Of a stretch of 64,000 nt of DNA, positions 10,220 to 24,001 are shown piece by piece; within the stretch, counting starts at the first letter, position 1, and every line of letters starts with the position of its first letter. Source of the stretch: Chromatiales bacterium (GTDB taxonomy: Bacteria > Pseudomonadota > Gammaproteobacteria > Chromatiales > Chromatiaceae); the NCBI GenBank assembly GCA_028284585.1, contig JANQRK010000075.1:1-64000 (forward strand). Reading direction: 5' to 3'. The notes under the pieces were generated by a model, which had not been told where the DNA came from, searched no databases, and saw only the letters and a program-made list of their open reading frames with translations. Both the position numbers and the translations under genes were made by a program.

Positions 10220-10389
10220 TCGCGCACCCGCTGTGCGCTCGGCCAAGGGGTCTCTGGCAGGAACCGATTGGCCGGCGCCTGGTGAGGGCCGGGCCGATGC
10301 CGCTCCGAGCACCGGCCCGCGCGCTTAGATCAGCCAGTCCCTAAGGCTTCGGCGTCGCGCCACGTTCGTTTGCGGCGCTCGCGCCCACT

Positions 10390-11958
10390 ATGTCCGACAT
10401 TCCGTCTTTTGCTGAAATCGAACTGCCGCCGTTGCGCGCGGCCGGCCCAAGGCGCGCCAAAGCACTGATGATCCAGGGCACCGCCTCGGATGTCGGTAAG
10501 AGCCTGTTGGTCGCTGGCCTGTGCCGCGCCTATCGACGGCGTGGTCTGATCGTGCGTCCTTTCAAAGCGCAGAACATGAGCAACAATGCGGCGGTCACCG
10601 AGGACAGCGATGCACCGCCCGGCCCCGACGGCGCAACGCCCCGCGGCGAGATCGGGCGCGCCCAGGCGCTGCAGGCAAGGGCCTGTGGCGTGCCGCCCTC
10701 GATCCATATGAACCCGGTGTTGCTCAAGCCGCAGACCAATGTCGGCAGCCAGGTGGTGTTGCGTGGGCGCGTGCTCGGTAACTGCCCGGCACGGGTCTAC
10801 CACCAGATGCGCCAACGGCTGATGCCCGCGGTACTCGACAGCTTCGAGCGCCTGTGCGCCGAGGCCGACCTGGTCTTGGTCGAGGGTGCCGGGAGCGGGG
10901 CCGAGGTCTACCTGCGCGACTGTGATATCACCAATATGCATTTCGCTGAGCGTGCCGAGGTGCCGGTTGTGATCGTCGGCGACCTGGACCGGGGCGGGAC
11001 CATGGCGTCCTTGGTTGGGACCTGGCTGCTGCTCGACCCGGCCGACCGCGCGCGCGTGGTCGGTTATCTGGTGAACAAATTCCGCGGCGACTTCTCGCTG
11101 TTCGAGCCGGCCTGCGCGACCATCACCGCGCACACCGGCTGGCCGTTCCTCGGTGTGCTGCGTTGGTTCGCCGGTGCCCACCGCCTACCGGCCGAGGACT
11201 CGCTGGCGCTCGAGCGACCGGCTGAGAATACCCAAGGTAGCTTGAGCATCGCGGTGCCGCGCTTGTCACGGGTCGCAAACTTCGACGACCTGGATCCGCT
11301 GGCCGCCGAACCGTCGGTCGATCTGCGCTGGGTGCAGCCCGGCCAACCCATCCCGGCCGAGACCGATGTGGTCATCCTGCCCGGTTCCAAGGCCACGCGC
11401 GCCGACCTCGACTGCCTGCATGCCGAAGGCTGGGCGACCGACATCCAGGCGCATGTGCGGCGCGGTGGACGGCTGCTCGGGCTGTGCGCCGGTTTTCAGA
11501 TGCTCGGCCGGGTGGTGCGCGACCCGCATGGGATCGAGGGTCTGCCGGGCGAGACTTTGGGCCTGGGTCTGCTCGATATCGAGACCCAGATCGGCGCCGA
11601 CAAGTGTCTTACCGAAATCAGTGGCATTGATCGGCGCAGTAATTGTCCGGTGACCGGCTATGAGATGCACATGGGCCGCACCCAAGGGGCCGGCCTTGGC
11701 CGGCCCTGGCTGCTGCTCGATGGCGTGGCGGGCGGCGCGCGGCCCGAGGGTGCCATCTCGGCCGACGGCCGGGTCATGGGTGGTTATCTGCATGGCATCT
11801 TCTCCGACGATGCCTTCCGTGCCCACTGGCTTGGTCAGGTGGGCGCCCAGGCCGCCGGCATCGACTTCGAGGCGCGTACCGAGGCGGCGCTCGACGACCT
11901 CGCGGATCACTGCGAGGAGAATCTGGATCTGGACGCCTTGTTGCGTCTGGCGCGCTGA
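10390..11958 (+). CDS. cobQ: Cobyric acid synthase
   Basis: [36 protein letters not shown]-domain [21 protein letters not shown]. Confidence 0.95.
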   Translation: MSDIPSFAEIELPPLRAAGPRRAKALMIQGTASDVGKSLLVAGLCRAYRRRGLIVRPFKAQNMSNNAAVTEDSDAPPGPDGATPRGEIGRAQALQARACGVPPSIHMNPVLLKPQTNVGSQVVLRGRVLGNCPARVYHQMRQRLMPAVLDSFERLCAEADLVLVEGAGSGAEVYLRDCDITNMHFAERAEVPVVIVGDLDRGGTMASLVGTWLLLDPADRARVVGYLVNKFRGDFSLFEPACATITAHTGWPFLGVLRWFAGAHRLPAEDSLALERPAENTQGSLSIAVPRLSRVANFDDLDPLAAEPSVDLRWVQPGQPIPAETDVVILPGSKATRADLDCLHAEGWATDIQAHVRRGGRLLGLCAGFQMLGRVVRDPHGIEGLPGETLGLGLLDIETQIGADKCLTEISGIDRRSNCPVTGYEMHMGRTQGAGLGRPWLLLDGVAGGARPEGAISADGRVMGGYLHGIFSDDAFRAHWLGQVGAQAAGIDFEARTEAALDDLADHCEENLDLDALLRLAR

Positions 11959-12051
11959 CCGGCGGCGACCTGGTTCAAGGATTTTTGCTATTGTCCGCCT
12001 GTTGTATTCCGGCATTCCGGCCCGCATTCCCGAAAGAGTCCCAGACTGATT

Positions 12052-15814
<3,763 letters not shown>

Positions 15815-15816
<2 letters not shown>

Positions 15817-15956
15817 CAGGCAGTTGAAATTCTACTCATGCGGCACGATACGGCGTTAAAACTGGGCTCAAAATGCTCATTTGCTCGCTGTAAACTGCGC
15901 TTTCTCGCCCCGTTTTGCCTTGTCTCGCACTCGCCTGAGCGAATTTCAACAGCCTG
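15815..15956. mobile_element. Short MITE-like repeat, family B, copy 1
   Basis: AACAGGCAGTTGAAATTC...GCGAATTTCAACAGCCTG imperfect terminal inverted repeats; near-identical interior to 23818-23960. Confidence 0.85.
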
Positions 15957-16028
15957 TCGAAGGCAGCAGCTGTTGACGGCAGCATCTGGCCTCCTCAGGG
16001 AGCGCCATATCACCGGGGAGCATTGGGC

Positions 16029-19025
16029 ATGGCCGCCGACAATACCCATCGCACACCGCGCGTCTTCATCTCCTCGACGGTAAAGGACCTCACCGAGCAC
16101 TGGCTTGCTGTCGAACGCGCGGCGAGCAAGGCCGGTTTTCTCGCCCAACCCTGTGAGGATTGGGAGGCCTCGCCCAAGCAACCGCTGAGCAATTGCCTGG
16201 AGCGCGTCGACCAATGTCATGTGTTGGTCGCGATCCTGGCCGATTGGCACGGCTGGACGCCGGATGATCCGGGCAATACCGAGCATAAGAGCATCACCCG
16301 GCTGGAGTGCGAGCGAGCGGCGCTGAACGGCTATGCAGTGATCCCTTTTCTGCTCGATCCTGAATTTAACACTTGGCCGCTCGAGCACCGCGAGTCGTAT
16401 CGCATGACCGAGGCGATGGATCGTGATTTGACAGAAGAACAACTTCTGGCGCTGCAGCGCGAGGTCAAACGCAACAGGAATGCACTGGACGACTTTCGCA
16501 CCTGGTTGCAGACCGACCGCACGCGCAATCTCTTCACCTCGCCGGGCGATCTCGAAGAAAAGCTCGGCCGGGCATTGCGCACCTGGCTGGATGAAAACCC
16601 GGCGTTCAGGCCAGCGCAGAAGGCGGCGGGATTTGATGCCGCAGCCTATCTCGATTGGGTCCGTAGACAATGCGAATCGGTCGAGCTGCTCGGGATCGAT
16701 CAGCGTGAGGCCAACAATGTGCGTCTGCAGCAGGTCTATGTGCCGGCACGGGTCGCGGCCGAGCGCGATGAGGCTGCCGATCGCGAGCGGCCATGGGCGC
16801 TGTTGATCGATCGCATCGGTGCTGCGTCGCTGTATGTGCCCGGTGCCCCGGGTGCGGGCAAGTCGACCTTTTGCCGCTGGCTCGCCTTGATCCTGGCCGC
16901 GGGGGAAGTGCCGCCGCACCCGGTCGCGGTCCCCGATGAGTACACCGAGCGATTCCCGGCCGCGCTCAAGGGGCGCCTACCGATACTCTGTTACCTGCGC
17001 GATCTCAACGACCACCGATCGCTGCTGCGCGGTGGCGGGCGCTGGTTGCGCTGCGAGCTGGAGCAGGCGCTGGCCAACTGGTTCGACAAGACGCAGCCGG
17101 GGGGCTTGACCGGGTCCGCCTGGCGCGCGTTGTTGGAACAGGGTAGCTGCCTGCTGATCCTGGACGGTGTCGACGAGCTGCAGGCGTCTTTCGAAGAAAA
17201 CGGACAGCGCCATCGGCCGCGCGCCAATCTGCTTAGCGGGCTAGCCGATGCCTTGCCGCATTGGCAGCCGCAGGGCAATCGCCTGCTCTTGACCAGCCGC
17301 CCCTATGGCCTCGGCGTGGCAGATCGGCGCAAGCTGGGATTGGCCGCGGCCGAACTCGAGCCGCTGGATGACGCCCTGCAACAGGTCTTCATAAGGCGCT
17401 GGTATGCAGCGGTCGACCCGGCCCAGGCAGAGCTCAAGGGCGATGGCCTGATCGCGCACCTGGCCGAGCGCGACGATCTGCGCATGCTCGAAGACAGCCC
17501 GATGCTGCTCACCGCCCTGTGCGTACGTTACGACGAGGGTCGCCGGCTGCCACGTGATATCCATGCGCTGTACCACGCGATCATCAATCAGGTGTTGCAT
17601 GGCCGCTATCCAGATCCCGTCGAACAACAAGCGGTCCGCCGCCGCCTGGCCGCGGTGGCGCTGGCGATGCACACCGGCACGGCGATCGGCCAGACACGCC
17701 GCTCACCCGAAGCGGCCGTCGGCTATCATGAACTGGATGCCATCCTCACCGACTACGCCGGTCAGGAGCGGGCCAGCGAGGTCGGAACGACCGACGCCGC
17801 GGCCAAGCGCCAGGACCTGATATCATGCTCGGGACTGCTGCTGCCGCGCGGCGACGAACAGGCCGGGTTCTATCACCTGAGCTTTCAGGAATTCCTGGCC
17901 GCCGAGCGGCTGGATATCCTGCATCGCGACTTGGCCAGCTACTTGCGCCGATGTGCGGCCATCCCCGAATGGCACCGTACGCTAGTGTTTCTGTTCTGTG
18001 CCGTCGCCGAGGATCGCCCGCAGGTCGCGTTGGATGCCCTGCGCGAGGTCTTGTTGCCTTACCTCAGCCTGAAGGCGTTGGCCGAGGACCCCAATCCGGC
18101 TGAATTGCTGCTCGATTGCCTCGACATCGCCCAGGCACGGCGCTTGACGCTGACGGAGTTCACCGATGACCTAGCGCGAAGCTGTGAGGCGAGCCTGCAG
18201 GCCGAACTGGAACCGACAGTGCGCAACAGGATCTGGCTCGCCGCCGGCCGACTGGGCGCTGACCGGCGGCCTGGTGTGGGGGTCACCGACGGCATCCCGG
18301 ACATTGCCTGGTGCGAGGTGCCTGCCGGCCCTGTGATCCTAGAGCATGGCGCCGGGGAATACGCTGTCGGCGCATTCTCGATGGCACGCTACCCGGTCAC
18401 GCATGGTCAGTTTAAGGCCTGTGTCGACGCCGTCGACGGTTATCGCAATCCGGCTTGGTGAGCCGATGAATGGCTGGAGCAGGGGTGGGTCGATCCGCAA
18501 TCGCCAACCGCCGTGCACTGGCGCGAGGCCAATGCGCCGCGCGAGGGTGTTGCTTGGCCCGAGGCAGTTGCCTTTTGTCGCTGGCTGGATACGCGCCTGC
18601 GCAACCAGGGCCACGTTGTGTCCGATCGGCAGCTGCGCCTGCCGACAGAACTTGAGTGGCAGCAGGCCGCGACCGGTGGCGATCCCGAGCATACTCATCC
18701 CTGGGGACCGGACTGGGCAGCGCACGCACTCAACGCCGAGGGGACGATCGGCCGAACCTCAGCGGTCGGTATTTATCAACAAGGTGTCTCGCCAGTCGGC
18801 GCGCTGGACATGGTCGGCAACTGCTGGGAATGGTGCCTGAATCCCCATGACGACCCCACTGCGTTCGCACTGGAAGGGGACGATAAGCGCGCGCTGCGCG
18901 GCGGCTCCTGGATCACTGATCAAGTCAACTGCCGCGCGGCCTGCTGCCTCATCGCCGCGCCAGGCTACCGCAATGACGACGTCGGTTTTCGCGTGTGTTT
19001 GTCGTCTCCCATCGCGGGCTACTGA
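16029..19025 (+). pseudogene. DUF4062-NACHT NTPase-FGE/sulfatase-modifying-factor-like protein, interrupted by an in-frame TGA at 18459-18461
   Basis: N-term RVFISSTVKDLTEHW; Walker A GAPGAGKSTFCRWL; LLILDGVDEL; C-term GNCWEWCLNP...RALRGGSW...GYRNDDVGFRVC. ORFs 16023-18461 and 18513-19025 are in the same frame. Confidence 0.85.
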
Positions 19026-19275
19026 GCACTGCGGCACTGAGTTGCTGAACCGGCGGTCTCAGGCTTGCGCTGCCCTCGACGAATCGGGTGCTACTGTCGC
19101 GCCGAATTGCCAGGTGCTCCGCAAATCGCGGCTTTCAGAGTCCTTAACGGCATCGCCATCTTTTGATTATTCTTTCGGTCTTAGAAGGCTTGTATCGAAG
19201 CCATGTATCACCAATCACTTGGCAAGGATTTCTGCTGGCAGCGAGCAACTCGACTACCGAAGAGGAGACAACGCA

Positions 19276-19929
19276 ATGAGGACGCGCGTGGAGATGCTAA
19301 AAGAAATGGGCGTAGCGACCGAGGATGCGGAGCAGTACATCGGAGACCTGGAGGAGGTGCTCCCGAAGTACGGCATTGCTGATTCGAAATTGCGTTTGGC
19401 GCATTTCTTCTCCCAGGTGCTGCATGAATCGGGCAGCATGAAATACGATATGGAGAATCTGAACTATTCAGCCAAGGCCTTGCGTGCCGTGTTCGGCAAA
19501 TACTTCAAGACCAAGCGCGAGGCAGAGGCCTATGCGCGCCAACCCGAGAAGATTGCCAACCGGGTGTATGCCAAGCGCATGGGAAATGGTAGCGAGGCCA
19601 GCGGTGACGGCTGGCGGTACCGTGGGCGTGGCCTCATACAGCTAACAGGCAAGAACAACTACCAGGCGTTTGCCGCATGGATCGAAGACGAGCGCGTGCT
19701 CGAAGATCCGGATCTTGTCGCCACCGAGTATGCAGTGCAGTCGGCGGTGTTTTACTGGGACAGACACAAGCTCAACAAGATCGCCGACCGGGATGACGTA
19801 GAGCGGTTGACCAAGCGCATCAATGGGGGTCTGAATGGTCTGGCGCACCGCAAGGAGTTGCTGAACAAGGCGAACGGGCTGCTGGCCATGCTCGAACTCG
19901 ACCTCAAACCGGCGAGGAGAACGGCCTAG
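19276..19929 (+). CDS. Glycoside hydrolase family 19 (chitinase/endolysin-like) protein
   Basis: AHFFSQVLHESG, YRGRGLIQLTGKNNYQAF, RINGGLNGLAHR motifs; RBS-like GAGGAG upstream of ATG 19276. Confidence 0.85.
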   Translation: MRTRVEMLKEMGVATEDAEQYIGDLEEVLPKYGIADSKLRLAHFFSQVLHESGSMKYDMENLNYSAKALRAVFGKYFKTKREAEAYARQPEKIANRVYAKRMGNGSEASGDGWRYRGRGLIQLTGKNNYQAFAAWIEDERVLEDPDLVATEYAVQSAVFYWDRHKLNKIADRDDVERLTKRINGGLNGLAHRKELLNKANGLLAMLELDLKPARRTA

Positions 19930-20051
19930 ACGGCTTGTCGCCATGTGGGCAGCTCCTACATCGGGTTTATGCAGGCCCCCATGAGTAACAGCAGCGGGTT
20001 CGGTTTAGGGTTGGGCCGCCGATAAACCGACAAGCATCCGATCGAGGACTA

Positions 20052-20107
20052 TGACGCTCGACCAGGCGGAGCATTGGTTGTCCTCAATGTTGGGTTAGGA
20101 TCCCAAA
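20052..20107 (+). pseudogene. Degenerate second copy of the metH 3' end
   Basis: TGACGCTCGACCAGGCGGAGCATTGGTTGTCCTCAATGTTGGGTTAGGATCCC aligns to metH 15761-15816 with about 47/56 identical positions by hand count. Confidence 0.85.
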
Positions 20108-20131
20108 GATAGCCACCCGTAGGAACTGAAA

Positions 20132-20551
20132 ATGGATCTGCGTAGTGCCCTTATCGCCGTCACCATTGTCATCGCCATGGCAACGTATGCCGTTGCCCAG
20201 GGGTCGGCGTGCCCTGCAGACCTTCAGAGCAGTGTCACGCCACTGTCCGAGGATGGGGAGATGATCGGCAGACCCACACAGCCATCCAGTGAGGCAGCGC
20301 CGGGCACGCAGCCTGGCTTTGGTGTGAATCGACCTGGCCAGCTACCGCTTACGGTCAAGCCGAGCGGGGATGGTCGCTACAGCATCAACAGGCCCGGCCA
20401 ATTGCCCGACTCGGTCAGCGAGAGTGCACAAGGTGGCTATACCATCAACAAGCCGGGGCAGATTCCTACCCGGCTGACTCCCACCGGTGACGGTGGCTAC
20501 AAGATCAATAAGCCGGGGGAGCTGCCGACCTTCGTGACGCCGATCAAGTAG
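20132..20551 (+). CDS. Secreted protein with ~20-aa tandem repeats (YxINKPGQLP...)
   Basis: Signal-peptide-like N-terminus; four units of N[RK]PG[QE][LI]P about 20 aa apart. Confidence 0.7.
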   Translation: MDLRSALIAVTIVIAMATYAVAQGSACPADLQSSVTPLSEDGEMIGRPTQPSSEAAPGTQPGFGVNRPGQLPLTVKPSGDGRYSINRPGQLPDSVSESAQGGYTINKPGQIPTRLTPTGDGGYKINKPGELPTFVTPIK

Positions 20552-20609
20552 ATTGGGTCCTCGTTACCTGAACCCGTATCTCGCGCGTACCGCAACCGGA
20601 TTGCCAGCC

Positions 20610-20900
20610 ATGCATGAATGTCCACATTGCCATGCCGAGATCGGTGCAAGGGCGCTGAGCCAACAAGCGGTGTTCGCGCGCTATAGGATCTGTCCAAGTT
20701 GCAGTGGCAAGTTTACTGTTGATCGGGCTACGAAGTATCGTCAGATAGCTTGCATCGTCCTTGCCATGTTGTCTCTGGTGCTTAGCTTGCTGCTGATCTT
20801 CGATGACTGGGCTTGGCTAGGTCTGGCGGTCTCGAGTTATCTGGCCCTGGGTGTGATGATCTACTGGGGTAACAAGCGACTGTTATTTGTGCCCTATTGA
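20610..20900 (+). CDS. Small zinc-ribbon membrane protein
   Basis: HECPHCHAEIG...CPSCSGKF followed by two TM segments. Confidence 0.55.
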   Translation: MHECPHCHAEIGARALSQQAVFARYRICPSCSGKFTVDRATKYRQIACIVLAMLSLVLSLLLIFDDWAWLGLAVSSYLALGVMIYWGNKRLLFVPY

Positions 20901-21093
20901 ATGACAGGGGCACACCCTTGAAGAAGGGGTATGCTGAGTCCAAGGCAGCGACGCGCTGCCATGAACATTGCACCAGCAGTTACTACTCGCACAGACGTGG
21001 CTAGCGCGCAAATGTTTCTTGCCTACCTTGATTGGATGTCCATCGGCGTCCCCGGACAACCTGCGCGGATCGGCGAATGAACCGCTAATCGGC

Positions 21094-22512
21094 ATGCTGC
21101 TGAAGAATTCCGCCGTTCTGTTTTCCGCCCAGGTACTCAGCCGGTTCATCCGGTTTCTCTACCTGTTGATCTTGGCCCATCTGTTGGGCCCACAGGAGGT
21201 CGGGCTTTTCCTCTATGGGATTGCGCTGTACCTCAGCCTCCTGGTGGTTGCCGAGTTCGGGCAGCATGTCTTTCTGTCGCGGCGACTCGGCAAGACCACC
21301 ATCGCGGTCATTCCGATATTGCGCAATAGCCTGACTATCGTGGCTGTTAGCACCTTGCTCGCGTGTGCGGGTCTTGCGCTGTTCATCGTGCTGAGTGAGC
21401 CCCCGGATACGCTGTGGATCGTCATGAGTTTTGTAGGCGCCTTGGGGGCACGGGCATTGGCCTCCTGGGTGCGATTCGCATTCATTGCTGTGGAAGACCC
21501 CGGTTGGATTCCGCGCGTCGAACTGGCATTCCGGGGTTTGGAGTTAATCCTCGGCAGCCTGCTCTTACTGTCGGGAGGCGGTTTGGTGGCGATCTGCCTG
21601 GTGCATTGCTTGGCTTGGATGGCCGAGGCGGTGTTTGCGCTGTCTCGAGTAGCACGCCGTTTTCCGAGGGTGTTGCACCTGGGCGGTCAAGCCAGGTACC
21701 TGCGGCTGGTCACAGCCGAGTCCAGTGTCTTTCTGGTCAGTGCAGCCGCCATGATGGCATTCAGTCAACTTGCTGTACTGCTGTTGCGACACATCCAGGA
21801 CGACTTGGCGTTCGTGGGCCAGTTCGGAATCGCAATGCAGTTTCTGACCGTCATGCTGATCCTTCCGATGGCGATCGGTGCCGCCTTCCTTCCCCGCTTG
21901 TCGCGCGCCTACCTTCGCGGCGACGGTGGTTCGGACTTGGTCATTGGAGCGAAGCTACTGGGTAGCGTCGCCGTCCTGATCGGCATCCTCGCGGCCGGCT
22001 ACGGGCCTGCCATCATCGAGCGGGTATTGGGTGAGGCCTATGCCCCGACGGCCGACACCTTCGGCCGTTTGAGTTGGGCCTTCATGCCCTACGCCTTAGC
22101 GGTTTTCGTCGGCCAGTCCCTGAATGTCATCGATCGACGCTATGCTGCTGCCACCGTGGCGCTCTTGATGGTGGTGACCCAAGGGGGGTTGCTACTCGGG
22201 TTGTTCCCGTTGCTCGGCGAGGCGGCAATCGTGCTGTCGATTCTAATTGGTAGCCTGGTCGGGATGGCACTGTCGTTGCGCGTCGTGCATCGACAGATCC
22301 CATTCTCGGATACGACTTGGCCACTCAAGTTGCTGGCGACGACCGCGCTTGCTTACACGGTGCTGCACTCGGGATATTTTGCTCCCTGGTTGCTGCCACT
22401 GGTGGCGCTGAGCGTGGCGGTCGCACTGATTGCTGCCCTGGGTGTGTTGAACAGCCATGACCTGCAGGCCCTGCGTAGGATTGTGCGACAGTCGTTGCCC
22501 GTCACGCGCTGA
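21094..22512 (+). CDS. Polysaccharide flippase (Wzx/MATE-like)
   Basis: Polytopic membrane protein; N-terminal NSAVLFSAQVLSRFIRFLYLLILAHLLGPQEVGLF typical of polysaccharide exporters. Confidence 0.85.
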   Translation: MLLKNSAVLFSAQVLSRFIRFLYLLILAHLLGPQEVGLFLYGIALYLSLLVVAEFGQHVFLSRRLGKTTIAVIPILRNSLTIVAVSTLLACAGLALFIVLSEPPDTLWIVMSFVGALGARALASWVRFAFIAVEDPGWIPRVELAFRGLELILGSLLLLSGGGLVAICLVHCLAWMAEAVFALSRVARRFPRVLHLGGQARYLRLVTAESSVFLVSAAAMMAFSQLAVLLLRHIQDDLAFVGQFGIAMQFLTVMLILPMAIGAAFLPRLSRAYLRGDGGSDLVIGAKLLGSVAVLIGILAAGYGPAIIERVLGEAYAPTADTFGRLSWAFMPYALAVFVGQSLNVIDRRYAAATVALLMVVTQGGLLLGLFPLLGEAAIVLSILIGSLVGMALSLRVVHRQIPFSDTTWPLKLLATTALAYTVLHSGYFAPWLLPLVALSVAVALIAALGVLNSHDLQALRRIVRQSLPVTR

Positions 22513-22534
22513 GCGCTGTCACCTCGACGGTGAG

Positions 22535-23770
22535 TCAGGTCGATTCCTGGGGTTGGCCCAGCAGCTGTTTGAACAAGTCATCAAACGCGGCCGCTGACCG
22601 TTCGCGACTGAATCTGTCACGCGCGTGTTGCTCGGCACTGGCGAGCATCGATTGTGTCCGCTCTGGGTCTTGTAGCACCCGCCCGACGGCATTGGCGATC
22701 GCTTGGGCATCGCCCTCAGGTACCAGGAGGCCGGTCTCGCCATCGATGATCGAGTCGACGATGCCACCGGAGCGCGTCGCCACTACCGGTGTTCTGGCGA
22801 TCATCGCCTCGCTGAAGGTAAGCCCCTGCGCCTCGACCCAGCCGTTGCTGGCGGTCTTGGAGGGGCCGACAAAACAATCGGCGGCTGCGATATAAGTAGT
22901 GACCTCATGCGATTGCACCCAACCCATGAAGTGCACCTGGGCGTCGAGGCCCAGCGCTGCCACTTGCTGTTCGAACTCCGCTCTGTGCTGGCCTTCACCG
23001 ATCATCCGGCATTGGATGTTAGGGAAGTCGTTGCGTAGCAAAGCGACCGCCTGGATCAGGTCGTCCACACCCTTTTCTGTCACCAGGCGGCCGACGAAAA
23101 TCAGGTTGGGTGCACCATCGCCGGCCCAACGTGCGCGTAGCTGGTCAACTGCTGACGCTGGTGGGGTGGCGACATCGACGCCCATGGGGATGCGGTGTGC
23201 AGTACAGCGATCGCCGGCGAGCGCCTTGACTGCCGCTTCGGTGAAAGAGCTGTTCACACTGACCGCATCGGCACTGGCGAGCACCAGCCGCTTGAGCGGT
23301 CGGAACAGCCGACCCTTCAAGCCGAACAGGTCGCCACCATGCACGGTGACCACATGCGGTACACCCAGGAGCTTACTGCCGGGTAGAGAGGCGAAGCCCT
23401 GCGGAAGCATCCAGTGCGAGTGAATCAGTGCATAGGGCCGCTTTCTAAGCTCGCTCCGCACTGCCAGAATCTCCGCAGCGACCAGCGCCGGGAGCTTGAG
23501 ATAGTTGGACGGTGAGCGGCGTAGGTTGATCAGCGCACCCCCTTGGTAGCAAACGGTCTGTAGGCGCTCGGGCAGGAAATAGCGAAAGCGTCGTACATGA
23601 ATGCCGTCGATCACCTCGCGCAGTGCGCTGCCCGGGGCGTGCGGCGCGAGCACATGGATTTCCCAGCCCAAGGTCGCAAGATCGCGTGCTAGGTTGAAGA
23701 CAAACGGGGTCGTGCTGTCGCCTTTCCAGCGCGGGAAACTGGATGTCACGCAGAGTATTCGTTGATTCAC
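22535..23770 (-). CDS. Glycosyltransferase family 4
   Basis: HVVTVHGGDLFG, IFVGRLVTEKGVDDLIQA, EAQGLTFSEAMIARTPVVATRSGGIVD. Confidence 0.92.
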   Translation of the reverse strand: MNQRILCVTSSFPRWKGDSTTPFVFNLARDLATLGWEIHVLAPHAPGSALREVIDGIHVRRFRYFLPERLQTVCYQGGALINLRRSPSNYLKLPALVAAEILAVRSELRKRPYALIHSHWMLPQGFASLPGSKLLGVPHVVTVHGGDLFGLKGRLFRPLKRLVLASADAVSVNSSFTEAAVKALAGDRCTAHRIPMGVDVATPPASAVDQLRARWAGDGAPNLIFVGRLVTEKGVDDLIQAVALLRNDFPNIQCRMIGEGQHRAEFEQQVAALGLDAQVHFMGWVQSHEVTTYIAAADCFVGPSKTASNGWVEAQGLTFSEAMIARTPVVATRSGGIVDSIIDGETGLLVPEGDAQAIANAVGRVLQDPERTQSMLASAEQHARDRFSRERSAAAFDDLFKQLLGQPQEST

Positions 23771-23817
23771 GTCGCAGCCGTCAGGGAGTGTTCGAGTTTG
23801 CCATGCAGCCGCGGCCT

Positions 23818-23960
23818 AACAGGCTGCTGAAATTCTACTCATGCGGCACGATACGGCGTTAAAACTGGGCTCAAAATGCTCATTTACTCCCTTGTAAACT
23901 GCGCTTTGTCGCCCCGTTTTGCCTTGTCTCGCACTCACCTGAGCGAATTTCAACAGCCTG
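23818..23960. mobile_element. Short MITE-like repeat, family B, copy 2
   Basis: AACAGGCTGCTGAAATTC...GCGAATTTCAACAGCCTG; same orientation and near-identical to 15815-15956. Confidence 0.85.
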
Positions 23961-24001
23961 CTGCACACCACTGAATCTTTCGTCTCAAGCAGCGGGCGGC
24001 A

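Noticed and set aside
18459-18461. Selenocysteine at the in-frame TGA
   Set aside because: The expected residue is Trp (NPAWW), not Cys/Sec. mnmH only indicates tRNA selenation, and no SECIS was evident by eye.
16029-19025. Diversity-generating retroelement target (FGE domain)
   Set aside because: No reverse transcriptase or template/variable repeat pair seen in the window.
20132-20551. CRISPR-like array
   Set aside because: The repeats are protein-coding 60-bp units with diverged DNA and no spacer structure.
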